Assembly (NCBI RefSeq): GCF_009870825.1
Contig: NZ_WTWY01000028.1
Location: forward strand, 1-36,729
Reading direction: 5' to 3'
Origin: Paenibacillus sp. USDA918EY
GTDB taxonomy: Bacteria > Bacillota > Bacilli > Paenibacillales > Paenibacillaceae
DNA: 36,729 bases
The position numbers and the translations under genes were made by a program. Shown piece by piece: positions 1-5,253 of the stretch. The notes beneath the pieces are model-generated. The model did no database searches. It worked only from the letters and a program-made list of their open reading frames with translations, and had not been told where the DNA came from. Every line of letters begins with the position of its first letter. The first letter of the stretch is position 1.

Positions 1-53
1 AGAGCACCTGGTTTGGGACCAGGGGGTCGCATGTTCGAATCGTGTCATCCCGA
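1..53 (+). tRNA. tRNA-Pro (TGG), 5' truncated by the window edge
   Basis: The window opens inside the D arm of a tRNA. The anticodon stem-loop is intact, with loop TTTGGGA giving anticodon TGG (proline). The T arm GTTCGAAT follows, and the acceptor 3' strand ends in CATCCCG plus discriminator A at 53. No CCA is encoded. It lies 14 bp before tRNA-Gly, so the two probably belong to one tRNA operon. Confidence 0.9.
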
Positions 54-67
54 TCTCTTCTTTTTTC

Positions 68-138
68 GCGGGTGTAGTTCAATGGTAGAACTCCAGCCTT
101 CCAAGCTGGTAGCGTGGGTTCGATTCCCATCACCCGCT
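68..138 (+). tRNA. tRNA-Gly (TCC)
   Basis: Complete cloverleaf: acceptor GCGGGTG pairs with CACCCGC, the D arm contains TAGTTCAATGGTAGAA, the anticodon loop CTTCCAA gives TCC (glycine), and the T arm is GTGGGTTCGATTCCCAT. No CCA is encoded here. The last 16 bases (123-138) recur at 2717-2732, where CCA does follow. The simplest reading is that an integrated element rebuilt the 3' end of this tRNA and displaced the original CCA-bearing end to the right. Confidence 0.95.
123..138 (+). repeat. Left copy of the tRNA-Gly attachment-site repeat (attL-like)
   Basis: ATTCCCATCACCCGCT, the T-arm and acceptor 3' end of tRNA-Gly, is identical to 2717-2732. Tyrosine integrases commonly recombine at tRNA 3' ends, and an integrase remnant lies just to the right at 235-831. 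The two copies therefore look like attL and attR of an integrated element. Confidence 0.75.
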
Positions 139-157
139 TTAGATACAAAAAGCTCTG

Positions 158-186
158 AAACCCTTGTGCCGCAAGGGTTTTTTCTT
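158..186 (+). terminator. Rho-independent terminator of the tRNA operon
   Basis: The stem AAACCCTTG / CAAGGGTTT around a short loop is followed by a T-rich tail. It sits directly after tRNA-Gly and ends the tRNA transcript. Confidence 0.85.
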
Positions 187-234
187 TGTTCAATTTTCGA
201 CAAACGGTTGACGACTTTCTCCCGCGGGGGCAAA

Positions 235-831
235 TTAGGGGGCAAATTTGAGCCATTTTGGATTCAGCTCCTCCAGGTGGGCAACGGCAGCCTGGTTGAT
301 CGTCTCTGATTTATGTGTGTAGATGTTTGCCGTTGTATCCAGCTTCGTGTGCCGCAATCGCTCCTGGATCGTTTTAAGATCGGCTCCGGATTCCCGTAGC
401 AGCATGCCGGCGGTATGACGCAGGCCGTGAAACTTCACATGCGGCAGGCCGTTCTTTTCAAGGAACCGGCTCCAGGTCAGCGTCGGAGTGGATGGATAAT
501 ACATAATGCCTTGGCCTCCGTGGAAGATGTACTGCTTGTCTTCACCAAGCCAATTTTTGCAGGACATTCTTTCTTTTCTCCATTCCCGCTCATAGCGTTT
601 AAGCTCATCCATATACCACTTCGGCATTGCCACCCAGCCCTCGGATTCTTCCGTCTTAACCTCTCCTTCGATCTTATTTCCTTCCTCGTCCAAAGTGATT
701 TGCTTCTCGATCCAAATTGCGGATCTCTCGTGATCGACGTCAGGCCACTCCACGGCCAATAATTCGCCGCGCCGGAAGCCTCCAAGGCATGGCTGAGCTC
801 GAGAGACAGATGCAGTCCATAAAACCTGCAC
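235..831 (-). pseudogene. Tyrosine recombinase/integrase, N-terminally deleted remnant
   Basis: The reading frame holds a full phage-type integrase catalytic domain: first catalytic Arg in GFRRGELL, then HGLRH, then RLRHTKLDTTANIYTH with the His and nucleophile Tyr. Complete integrases of this class are about 370-400 residues and carry arm-binding and core-binding domains first. Here only about 180 recognisable residues remain, and the first 15 codons or so do not look like integrase. No upstream start with a ribosome site restores the missing half. I infer a 5' deletion and a non-functional gene. It points toward tRNA-Gly, as expected for the integrase of an element inserted at that tRNA. 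Confidence 0.8.
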
Positions 832-905
832 GTTTCTGGAATTTTTGTATTATATTGGTATCATATACGGAAACACCGTTGTGTAATCCGAAAGAATCGG
901 TGAAA

Positions 906-943
906 AGGCTCATCTCACATTCATGTGGGACGGGTCTTTTTTA
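906..943 (+). terminator. Terminator-like hairpin upstream of the spore peptide gene
   Basis: CTCACAT pairs with ATGTGGG and outer bases extend the stem; a run of six T follows. It would insulate the downstream spore gene from read-through out of the integrase remnant region. Confidence 0.55.
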
Positions 944-1015
944 TATTGCATGTGAAAAGAATAAGAGTGATGAAAAATCATGTACAACTGCTCAATTTTT
1001 TACCGAGAAGCCCTT

Positions 1016-1042
1016 ACAAAATCCTGATTAGATCATAAGATA
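1016..1042 (+). promoter_or_regulatory. Sigma-K-type promoter for the YjcZ-like gene
   Basis: AC at 1016-1017, 16 bases, then CATAAGATA at 1034-1042. This fits the known sigma-K pattern (AC, 16-17 nt, CATAnnnTA) with no mismatch in the -10 element. The gene starts 32 bp downstream, so late mother-cell expression is expected. Confidence 0.7.
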
Positions 1043-1073
1043 CAGTGTAATTTAATTCAAGGAGGTGTATGGA

Positions 1074-1190
1074 ATGAGCGAGGTTGTGGGCGGAGCATAT
1101 GGTTACCATCACCATCATCATATGAATATTGGAATGATCCTAGTCCTCTTTATTCTGCTGGTAATTATCTTGAAAACATTCTGTTGGTAA
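1074..1190 (+). CDS. YjcZ/SscA-like small sporulation protein
   Basis: A 38-residue peptide missed by usual length cut-offs. ATG at 1074 follows a strong GGAGG at 1061-1065. The N-terminus is rich in Gly, Tyr and His (YGYHHHHH at residues 9-16), and residues 21-33 form one hydrophobic segment with the core VLFILLVIIL. Such Gly/Tyr-rich peptides with a single VLFILL-type membrane segment are the YjcZ family, small spore-associated proteins in Bacillales; B. subtilis SscA acts in spore coat assembly. The family normally ends soon after the hydrophobic run; here the tail KTFCW comes from a 26-bp tandem duplication that shifts the frame. A near-perfect sigma-K promoter lies upstream. The family call is good; the precise role is unknown. 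Confidence 0.75.
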   Translation: MSEVVGGAYGYHHHHHMNIGMILVLFILLVIILKTFCW

Positions 1191-1205
1191 TTATCTTGAA
1201 ACATT
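1155..1205 (+). repeat. 26-bp tandem duplication at the 3' end of the YjcZ-like gene
   Basis: GGTAATTATCTTGAAA occurs at 1160 and again at 1186, inside two near-identical 26-bp units (1155-1180 and 1181-1205) that differ by one substitution and one missing A. Because 26 is not a multiple of 3, the duplication changes the C-terminus and creates the present stop codon. Confidence 0.8.
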
Positions 1206-1281
1206 TGAATCATCTCTGCATATAATGAAGCAAGTCCTGTAATTTAGCAGGCTTCGCTCATTTCTCAAATCTATTTTATAT

Positions 1282-1315
1282 AAATTCCCATCCTGCATCT
1301 GTAGGGTGGGAATTT
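1282..1315 (+). terminator. Strong hairpin, probable terminator after the YjcZ-like gene
   Basis: AAATTCCCATCCT pairs with AGGGTGGGAATTT around an 8-nt loop. The following bases are A/T rich but not a pure T run, so termination is likely rather than certain. It also lies immediately before the SOS promoter of the YolD-like gene. Confidence 0.5.
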
Positions 1316-1321
1316 ATTATA

Positions 1322-1351
1322 TTGAATAACGAACATATGTTTGGATACGAT
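1322..1351 (+). promoter_or_regulatory. SOS promoter with LexA/DinR box (box at 1330-1343)
   Basis: CGAACATATGTTTG at 1330-1343 matches the Bacillus LexA (DinR) consensus CGAACRNRYGTTYG at every position. It sits in the 18-bp spacer between TTGAAT (1322-1327) and TACGAT (1346-1351), the classic position for LexA repression. The YolD-like start codon lies 42 bp beyond the box. Confidence 0.8.
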
Positions 1352-1384
1352 AAGAACAAACGATATCTGCTGGAGGTTTGCTAT

Positions 1385-1717
1385 GTGTCTGTGAAACTTG
1401 AAGGCAATGGTCTATTTGAGTCATCCCGGATGATGCTGCCGGAACATCGTGAGGCGTATAATCGATACATGATCCATAAGGATCCAAGGCCGAATCCAGT
1501 AATTGACGAGCAAGAGTGGCTACAGATCGGGCAGGCATTACAGGATTCATTTAACCAACATGTTCCCGTTACGCTTCAGATTTACGATCCGTATGAACAT
1601 AAACAGGCGACCGGATTTGTCACCGTGATCAATATGTTTACGAAGGAAATTAAATTACGTTACTACGATGATTGGGATTGGATTAAATTCGAAGACATCA
1701 TTTCCGCAAGCATATAA
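1385..1717 (+). CDS. YolD-like family protein, SOS-regulated
   Basis: A 110-residue protein beginning at GTG 1385, 8 nt after GGAGG at 1372-1376. An in-frame ATG at 1322 is unlikely because it lies upstream of the promoter -10 element and LexA box. The family signature is clear: LEGNGLFESSRMMLPEH near the N-terminus, then a small beta domain ending LRYYDDWDWIKFEDII. YolD-like proteins are usually paired with UvrX-type Y-family DNA polymerases on phages and plasmids and are induced by DNA damage in Bacillus; their biochemical role is unclear. No polymerase gene accompanies it here, so it looks like an orphan left in the decayed island. The perfect LexA box supports intact SOS control. Confidence 0.85.
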   Translation: MSVKLEGNGLFESSRMMLPEHREAYNRYMIHKDPRPNPVIDEQEWLQIGQALQDSFNQHVPVTLQIYDPYEHKQATGFVTVINMFTKEIKLRYYDDWDWIKFEDIISASI

Positions 1718-1755
1718 AAAAGGCTCCGGCGGCGCTATATGCCGGCAGAGCCTTT
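1717..1755. terminator. Bidirectional terminator between YolD-like and YqaE-like genes
   Basis: The stem AAAGGCTC..GCCGG pairs with CCGGC..GAGCCTTT, flanked by A on one side and T on the other. It serves the two convergent genes. Confidence 0.8.
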
Positions 1756-1761
1756 AGTTCG

Positions 1762-1974
1762 TTAATGCATAGGGTGTCTATTCTGCTGCTGAATGGCTCT
1801 AATCAATTTGTCGTTACGTTTATCCGCCTTGTGGCTGCTAACCACAGCAAAGGCATGAATGACGCCAGGAATCCAAAAGAAAATGCAGAGTATAAAATTT
1901 AACAACGCCTGAATAGGTTTCCCGCACAAAAGTACAGCTACAGGCGGTAAGATTATTGCTAATAGGTACCGCAT
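1762..1974 (-). CDS. YqaE/Pmp3 family small membrane protein
   Basis: A 70-residue peptide. It starts at the ATG ending at 1974, which is preceded on the minus strand by AAGGAGG at good spacing; an in-frame ATG further upstream at 2025 has no such site. The sequence contains MRYLLAIILPPVAVLL and FILCIFFWIPGVIHAFAVV, two hydrophobic segments joined by a short loop with the family Pro-Gly, and a basic C-tail. This is the Pmp3/YqaE family, linked to membrane potential and salt or cold stress in other organisms. It may be island cargo or resident; the sequence does not decide. Confidence 0.85.
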   Translation of the reverse strand: MRYLLAIILPPVAVLLCGKPIQALLNFILCIFFWIPGVIHAFAVVSSHKADKRNDKLIRAIQQQNRHPMH

Positions 1975-2083
1975 GGAGTGTTTCCTCCTTGATTTCATGT
2001 TTTCCTTATTTAACCATATAAACAACGCCTTGTCATGGGTTCCGTTACCATCTAAAAGCTATTTCTCCTATTATATTGAACTC

Positions 2084-2323
2084 TTATATCTTGAACTCTT
2101 CCCAGCCCGGATCCGGAGGATAGAGATCGACAATCTCCAGGTCTGCCGCTTCAATGACCAACCTTGCCTCGCCTATGCTAACAAGAGCACCGATCCGGAA
2201 CTCGCCGGAAATAAGCCGGAACGTTCCAACGTCCAACACGATACCACCACGGCCACCAAAACCACTCATATGATCGTCAGCAATTCGAACCGGCAATCCC
2301 GGTTTAAGGTCTTCAAGCTTCAA
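2084..2323 (-). CDS. Small protein of unknown function
   Basis: About 79 residues, acidic, beta-rich by inspection, with a Gly cluster (FGGRGG) and repeated short hydrophobic strands; a small barrel fold is possible but unproven. No family recognised. On the minus strand a strong GGAGG sits only 1 nt before ATG (2329) but 7 nt before an in-frame TTG (2323), so TTG is the better start; if ATG is used the protein gains two residues. It lies inside the tRNA-Gly-flanked island. Just upstream, at about 2341-2376, is an inverted repeat containing eight consecutive G. Confidence 0.5.
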   Translation of the reverse strand: MKLEDLKPGLPVRIADDHMSGFGGRGGIVLDVGTFRLISGEFRIGALVSIGEARLVIEAADLEIVDLYPPDPGWEEFKI

Positions 2324-2398
2324 CGACATTCCTCCTTTGTGTTTTTGCCCCTTTAAGCAAAAGGGGGGGGCAAACTTTTTTCTAAACTTGAATTACGT

Positions 2399-2480
2399 TT
2401 GACCACCACAGACTAGGAGAAAATCGAAAAACCGTTAATCCATAAGGTTTAAGCCCGAATTGAACACCACAGACTAGGGG
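2399..2480 (+). repeat. Two direct repeats beside the attachment site
   Basis: CACCACAGACTAGG occurs at 2404-2417 and 2465-2478, each within a longer match of the form TTGA(C/A)CACCACAGACTAGG(A/G)G. The 61-bp spacing and the position just left of the tRNA-Gly fragment resemble integrase arm-binding repeats, but this role is inferred from position only. Confidence 0.5.
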
Positions 2481-2484
2481 CGGT

Positions 2485-2528
2485 ACCAGCCTTTCAAGCT
2501 GGTAGCTTGGGTTCAATTACCCGCTCCA
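2485..2528 (+). pseudogene. Degenerate tRNA-Gly 3' fragment
   Basis: Anticodon arm, T arm and acceptor end of tRNA-Gly are recognisable (CCAGCCTTTCAAGCTGG, GGGTTCAATT, ACCCGCTCCA) with substitutions and a 5-base deletion in the T-arm/acceptor junction. The 5' half is missing. It is followed by TATAGATTTAAAA and a terminator, the same context as the CCA-bearing copy at 2717-2735. I read it as the scar of a second integration or of a decayed tandem tRNA copy. Confidence 0.7.
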
Positions 2529-2548
2529 TATAGATTTAAAAAAACAAC

Positions 2549-2568
2549 AACGCCGAGGGCGTTTTTTT
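2549..2568 (+). terminator. Terminator after the tRNA-Gly fragment
   Basis: AACGCC GAG GGCGTT hairpin followed by a run of T. It resembles the terminator after the 2717-2732 copy (AACGCC AAAG GGCGTT), suggesting a duplicated tRNA end plus terminator. Confidence 0.75.
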
Positions 2569-2572
2569 GTTA

Positions 2573-2699
2573 TATGGAGGCCAATGGGGAAGAGAACCCG
2601 CGCGCGTGGGTGCGACCGTCCGTGCAGGCCTCATCGAAGAACCCCAAACAGGACGCGCGTCAACATCTACCTCTAGGTGCGAGCCGAAGGCTCGCTTTT
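2573..2699 (+). ncRNA. Candidate structured RNA ending in an intrinsic terminator
   Basis: A GC-rich block in an AT-rich neighbourhood. GAGGCC near 2577 can pair with GGCCTC near 2629, enclosing an ACCCGC/GTGGGT hairpin. The block ends in GCGAGCC GAA GGCTCGC followed by four T at 2679-2699, a compact terminator. No convincing protein is encoded: the minus-strand frame here runs across the tRNA repeat and has no ribosome site. No promoter is obvious on the plus strand. Function is unknown; it could also be a non-transcribed relic. Confidence 0.3.
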
Positions 2700-2716
2700 C
2701 AATCAGGAAGTTGAGT

Positions 2717-2732
2717 ATTCCCATCACCCGCT
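2717..2732 (+). repeat. Right copy of the tRNA-Gly attachment-site repeat (attR-like)
   Basis: Sixteen bases identical to the 3' end of tRNA-Gly (123-138), here followed by CCA and by an AACGCC/GGCGTT terminator. This is probably the original chromosomal tRNA-Gly end before element insertion, giving an island of about 2.6 kb. Confidence 0.7.
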
Positions 2733-2757
2733 CCATATAGATTTAAAATAAGCATCG

Positions 2758-2779
2758 AACGCCAAAGGGCGTTTTATTT
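2758..2779 (+). terminator. Terminator, probably the original tRNA-Gly terminator
   Basis: AACGCC AAAG GGCGTT followed by TTATTTG. It sits just past the displaced CCA-bearing tRNA end. From here to 2920 I see no gene. Confidence 0.65.
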
Positions 2780-2940
2780 GTTTTAGGCCCACAAGCGTTT
2801 CTTCTTTGTTCAATTTCCTAGCCCATTCCTTCTGATTTATTTCCTACTACTCAATTAATTTCATCCTTTTAGATATAAGTTCAATCATTCCCTCTATCTC
2901 TTACATATCTTGAAATATTAAAAGAGAGGAGTTGATATTT

Positions 2941-3402
2941 TTGGCACGTATTCTTGATAAAGCGGCCGTCCAGCCGCTCAGACGCTTCAACCCTGCCAGA
3001 TCGTTTACCATTCGACGTTCCCCGCAAAAATCCGGCATCGCATCGATCCCCATACGGATTCCAGCGAATTCCCAACCGAATCGGGTAGATTTGGTGGCAT
3101 CCGTTGGTGTCAGAGGTATAACAGGCATTGGGCAAATTCGCTTTAGAATCTTCCGCGGTAGAACAGAGATTTTCAACACGCAGCAAGGTATCGAATCAAC
3201 CGGTTCTGAACAAAATTATGTAGTTACCTTCCAAGCTGAAGATATAAATGTAAAAGCAGGTACCCACGTTTACACAGTCACAGCGGAAAACGTCGCCGCC
3301 AATACAAGAGTAGACGTTGTAGGGCCCATAACGTTTAGTGGCTTAGCTGTTAAAACAAGACCTCTAACCCTTCAGAAAAAAAGGATGGCAAAGCGCTCCT
3401 GA
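2941..3402 (+). CDS. Beta-rich protein of unknown function, possibly spore-surface
   Basis: A 153-residue protein. TTG at 2941 is the likely start because GGAG at 2928-2931 lies 9 nt upstream, while TTG at 2932 abuts it. The N-terminal 35 residues are basic, and the rest looks like a beta sandwich of alternating hydrophobic residues with motifs such as IRFRIFRGRTEIF and AGTHVYTVTAEN. I have the impression that this layout occurs in exosporium or collagen-like C-terminal domains of Bacillales, but I cannot confirm a family. No signal peptide. It is a single-gene unit closed by a terminator at 3416. Proximity to a spore-lysis-type amidase fits a sporulation role but does not prove it. Confidence 0.6.
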   Translation: MARILDKAAVQPLRRFNPARSFTIRRSPQKSGIASIPIRIPANSQPNRVDLVASVGVRGITGIGQIRFRIFRGRTEIFNTQQGIESTGSEQNYVVTFQAEDINVKAGTHVYTVTAENVAANTRVDVVGPITFSGLAVKTRPLTLQKKRMAKRS

Positions 3403-3415
3403 GGTAAAGGGTATA

Positions 3416-3438
3416 AAAACGCCGCAAGGCGTTTTTTT
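3416..3438 (+). terminator. Rho-independent terminator
   Basis: AAAACGCC GCAA GGCGTTTTTTT, closing the gene at 2941-3402. Confidence 0.9.
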
Positions 3439-3601
3439 CCTTGTTAAATTTTTTTCCATGCCTTTATGCGGCTGCCGCCACAAAAGAATTTTTTCGGAAT
3501 AGTAATAATAAAGAGAGCGGTATGTTTGAAAAACGCGGGCGGTTAGGCCCGACAATTCCTACGGTTAGCAAGCGGTTTACACGAAAAGGAGGTAAATCCG
3601 A

Positions 3602-4327
3602 ATGAAAAAAGTATGGATCGATGCCGGACATGGCGGTAAAGATTCAGGAGCTACCGGGAATGGGTTGAAGGAAAAGGATGTCGTTCTTGAGCTATCGTTA
3701 GCCATAAAAAAACGTTTAGAGTCCGAATACGAAGACGTGCAAGCGCTGCTTTCAAGGAGCACGGACGTGTTTGTTGAGCTGCAGGACAGAACCGACAAAG
3801 CGAATGCGGCGGGCGCCGATATTTTGATTAGCGTTCACTGCAACGCGGGAGGCGGCTTAGGCGGCTTTGAATCCTATCGGTATATCTCGGCATCGGCTGC
3901 GACGTCGAAGCTGCAAAACCTGCTGCATACGGAAATCATGGCGGGGTTAAAATCTTTTGGCGTCGCGGATCGGGGGCAAAAGACCGGGAACCTGCATATG
4001 TGCCGCGAGAGCAGGATGCCGGCCGTTTTGACGGAGAATCTTTTTGTCGATGTCGCATCCGATGCTGCCAAGCTAAGCCAACCCGCCGTGATCGAGGCGA
4101 TCGTAAACGGACATGTCCTTGGAATCGCCAAATATTTGGATTTGAAGAAAAAAGGGACGCCGGTTCCTGATGACAATAAAGTGACAGTAATCGTAAACGG
4201 CAAATCGTTAAATGACGCCAAGCTGGAGGGCGGGGTCATCACCGTGCCGCTTCGTGCGGTTGCGGAGGCTCTCGGCGCGAACATCACGTGGGATAATCAG
4301 ACGAAAACGGCTACGGTCACAAAATAA
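3602..4327 (+). CDS. N-acetylmuramoyl-L-alanine amidase, CwlC-like, with copper-amine-oxidase-N domain
   Basis: A 241-residue Amidase_3 enzyme that cleaves the bond between MurNAc and the stem peptide of peptidoglycan. Zinc ligands are visible as H10 (DAGHGG), E24 (GLKEKD) and H79 (SVHCN); catalytic E145 is in VLTEN. The domain closely resembles B. subtilis CwlC, which lyses the mother cell late in sporulation. Like CwlC it has no signal peptide. CwlC ends in SPOR repeats; this protein instead ends (about residues 193-241) in a short copper-amine-oxidase-N-type module with the VPLRAVAEALGA motif, probably a wall-binding stalk. AAAAGGAGG precedes the ATG. A phage endolysin is the main alternative, but no phage genes adjoin it. 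Confidence 0.85.
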   Translation: MKKVWIDAGHGGKDSGATGNGLKEKDVVLELSLAIKKRLESEYEDVQALLSRSTDVFVELQDRTDKANAAGADILISVHCNAGGGLGGFESYRYISASAATSKLQNLLHTEIMAGLKSFGVADRGQKTGNLHMCRESRMPAVLTENLFVDVASDAAKLSQPAVIEAIVNGHVLGIAKYLDLKKKGTPVPDDNKVTVIVNGKSLNDAKLEGGVITVPLRAVAEALGANITWDNQTKTATVTK

Positions 4328-4353
4328 ACTTTCCAAAAAAATATGCGTTAAGA

Positions 4354-4385
4354 ACAACGGGCTGCGAACATGCAGCCTGTTTTCG
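4354..4385 (+). terminator. Rho-independent terminator of the amidase gene
   Basis: AACGGGCTGC pairs with GCAGCCTGTT, followed by TTTCG. Confidence 0.75.
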
Positions 4386-4405
4386 TCGGGTTCGTTAACC
4401 TAAAC

Positions 4406-4434
4406 CAAAAAGGCCGCTATTTAAGCGCCCTTTT
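4406..4434. terminator. Terminator-like hairpin, mainly for the minus-strand gene at 4478
   Basis: AAAAAGG..CGCT and AGCG..CCTTTTT pair around ATTTA. Poly-A on the left reads as poly-T on the minus strand, downstream of the convergent gene's stop codon. Confidence 0.6.
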
Positions 4435-4477
4435 TAACAAAGCTATGGTTGTTTAGCAACTAAAATTTGCTTTCATG

Positions 4478-5071
4478 CTAACTTGCCTTCCTCACAAACT
4501 GCTTCTGCTTCACCATACCTTTGGAAGAAAGCTGGTACACCGTAACGTCATACACATCGGTATGCCTCGCGGCATTTGGATCCCGTTCCGGGTTCCATTT
4601 TTTGTTTTCCCGCTCGATTTCGATCTGTACCGTATTGGCTGCGATGAACTTTGCATCGACGCCAACGCCGCCAAACGATTTTCTCAGAAAAACTTTGCCG
4701 TCCTTATGTACTCCGACCAGGTCCACCGCGCTTCCGCCCGTAGCCCCCGATAGATACAACAAAAACGTGTCCCCGCCGGATGCAGCGGTAAATTGAACGG
4801 CTCCGTTCGTATTGATCCAGGATTGGTCGGCTTCGCGCCATACTTTTTTACCATTCAGCTTGATGACCGGCAAGTACCCCAGTCCTTCGACGTTTTCTTT
4901 ATCGACCACGAGCCCGTTTGCGAGCTTCATCGGCAGTTTCGCCGCGTCCATGCCCAAATAGAGCTTGGCATACGTTTTTGCTGCGGGCTGGTTTGTTTTG
5001 GCCGAGGCGATCGTTGCAGGCACCAGCAGGCAAATGACCAATAACAGGGAGAAAAGCTTTTTCATTCGCAT
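4478..5071 (-). CDS. Secreted protein of unknown function
   Basis: A 197-residue protein with a clear Sec signal peptide: MRMKK, a hydrophobic run LFSLLLVICLLVP, then ASA-K as a likely cleavage site near residue 22. The start at 5071 is chosen because GAAGG lies 7 nt upstream on the minus strand; ATGs at 5077 and 5065 are spaced worse. No Cys follows the signal, so it is not a lipoprotein. The mature part alternates beta strands and polar loops, with a Gly-Gly-rich stretch around LSGATGGSAVDL. I recognise no domain. It is a single-gene unit with its own weak extended -10 element (5113-5121). Confidence 0.7.
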   Translation of the reverse strand: MRMKKLFSLLLVICLLVPATIASAKTNQPAAKTYAKLYLGMDAAKLPMKLANGLVVDKENVEGLGYLPVIKLNGKKVWREADQSWINTNGAVQFTAASGGDTFLLYLSGATGGSAVDLVGVHKDGKVFLRKSFGGVGVDAKFIAANTVQIEIERENKKWNPERDPNAARHTDVYDVTVYQLSSKGMVKQKQFVRKAS

Positions 5072-5112
5072 GTTCATTCCTTCGCTATATTTTGCTAGTT
5101 TCACAACTCCAA

Positions 5113-5121
5113 ATTGTACCA
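5113..5121 (-). promoter_or_regulatory. Extended -10 promoter element for the secreted protein gene
   Basis: On the minus strand TGG TACAAT, an extended -10 form. No good -35 is visible. It lies about 40 bp upstream of the start at 5071. Confidence 0.4.
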
Positions 5122-5181
5122 TATCGGGCGCAGTTCTACTACGGCATATCATCAAATATTTACAGGGTAAAAATATGAATA

Positions 5182-5210
5182 TTGACAGATCCTCGGAAAC
5201 GGAGGAATAT
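5182..5210 (+). promoter_or_regulatory. Sigma-A promoter for the GH109-like oxidoreductase, with dyad in the spacer
   Basis: TTGACA at 5182-5187, a 17-bp spacer, GAATAT at 5205-5210. The spacer contains TCCTC GGAAACG GAGGA, a perfect 5-bp-arm inverted repeat that could be a repressor site. Confidence 0.6.
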
Positions 5211-5253
5211 CAGAGATAAAAGAAAAACTGATTGATATCCTTGGGAGGCTGCG

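Noticed and set aside
13..309. Open frames on both strands over the tRNA-Pro/tRNA-Gly genes (98 and 66 codons)
   Set aside because: They read through tRNA genes and their terminator, have no ribosome site, and the antisense one has the familiar look of a translated tRNA.
2401..2480. Possible CRISPR-like repeats
   Set aside because: Only two copies, no array, no cas genes.
2536..2736. 66-codon minus-strand frame across the GC-rich block and tRNA repeat
   Set aside because: No ribosome site, runs into the repeated tRNA end, and the block is better explained as structured RNA or a relic.
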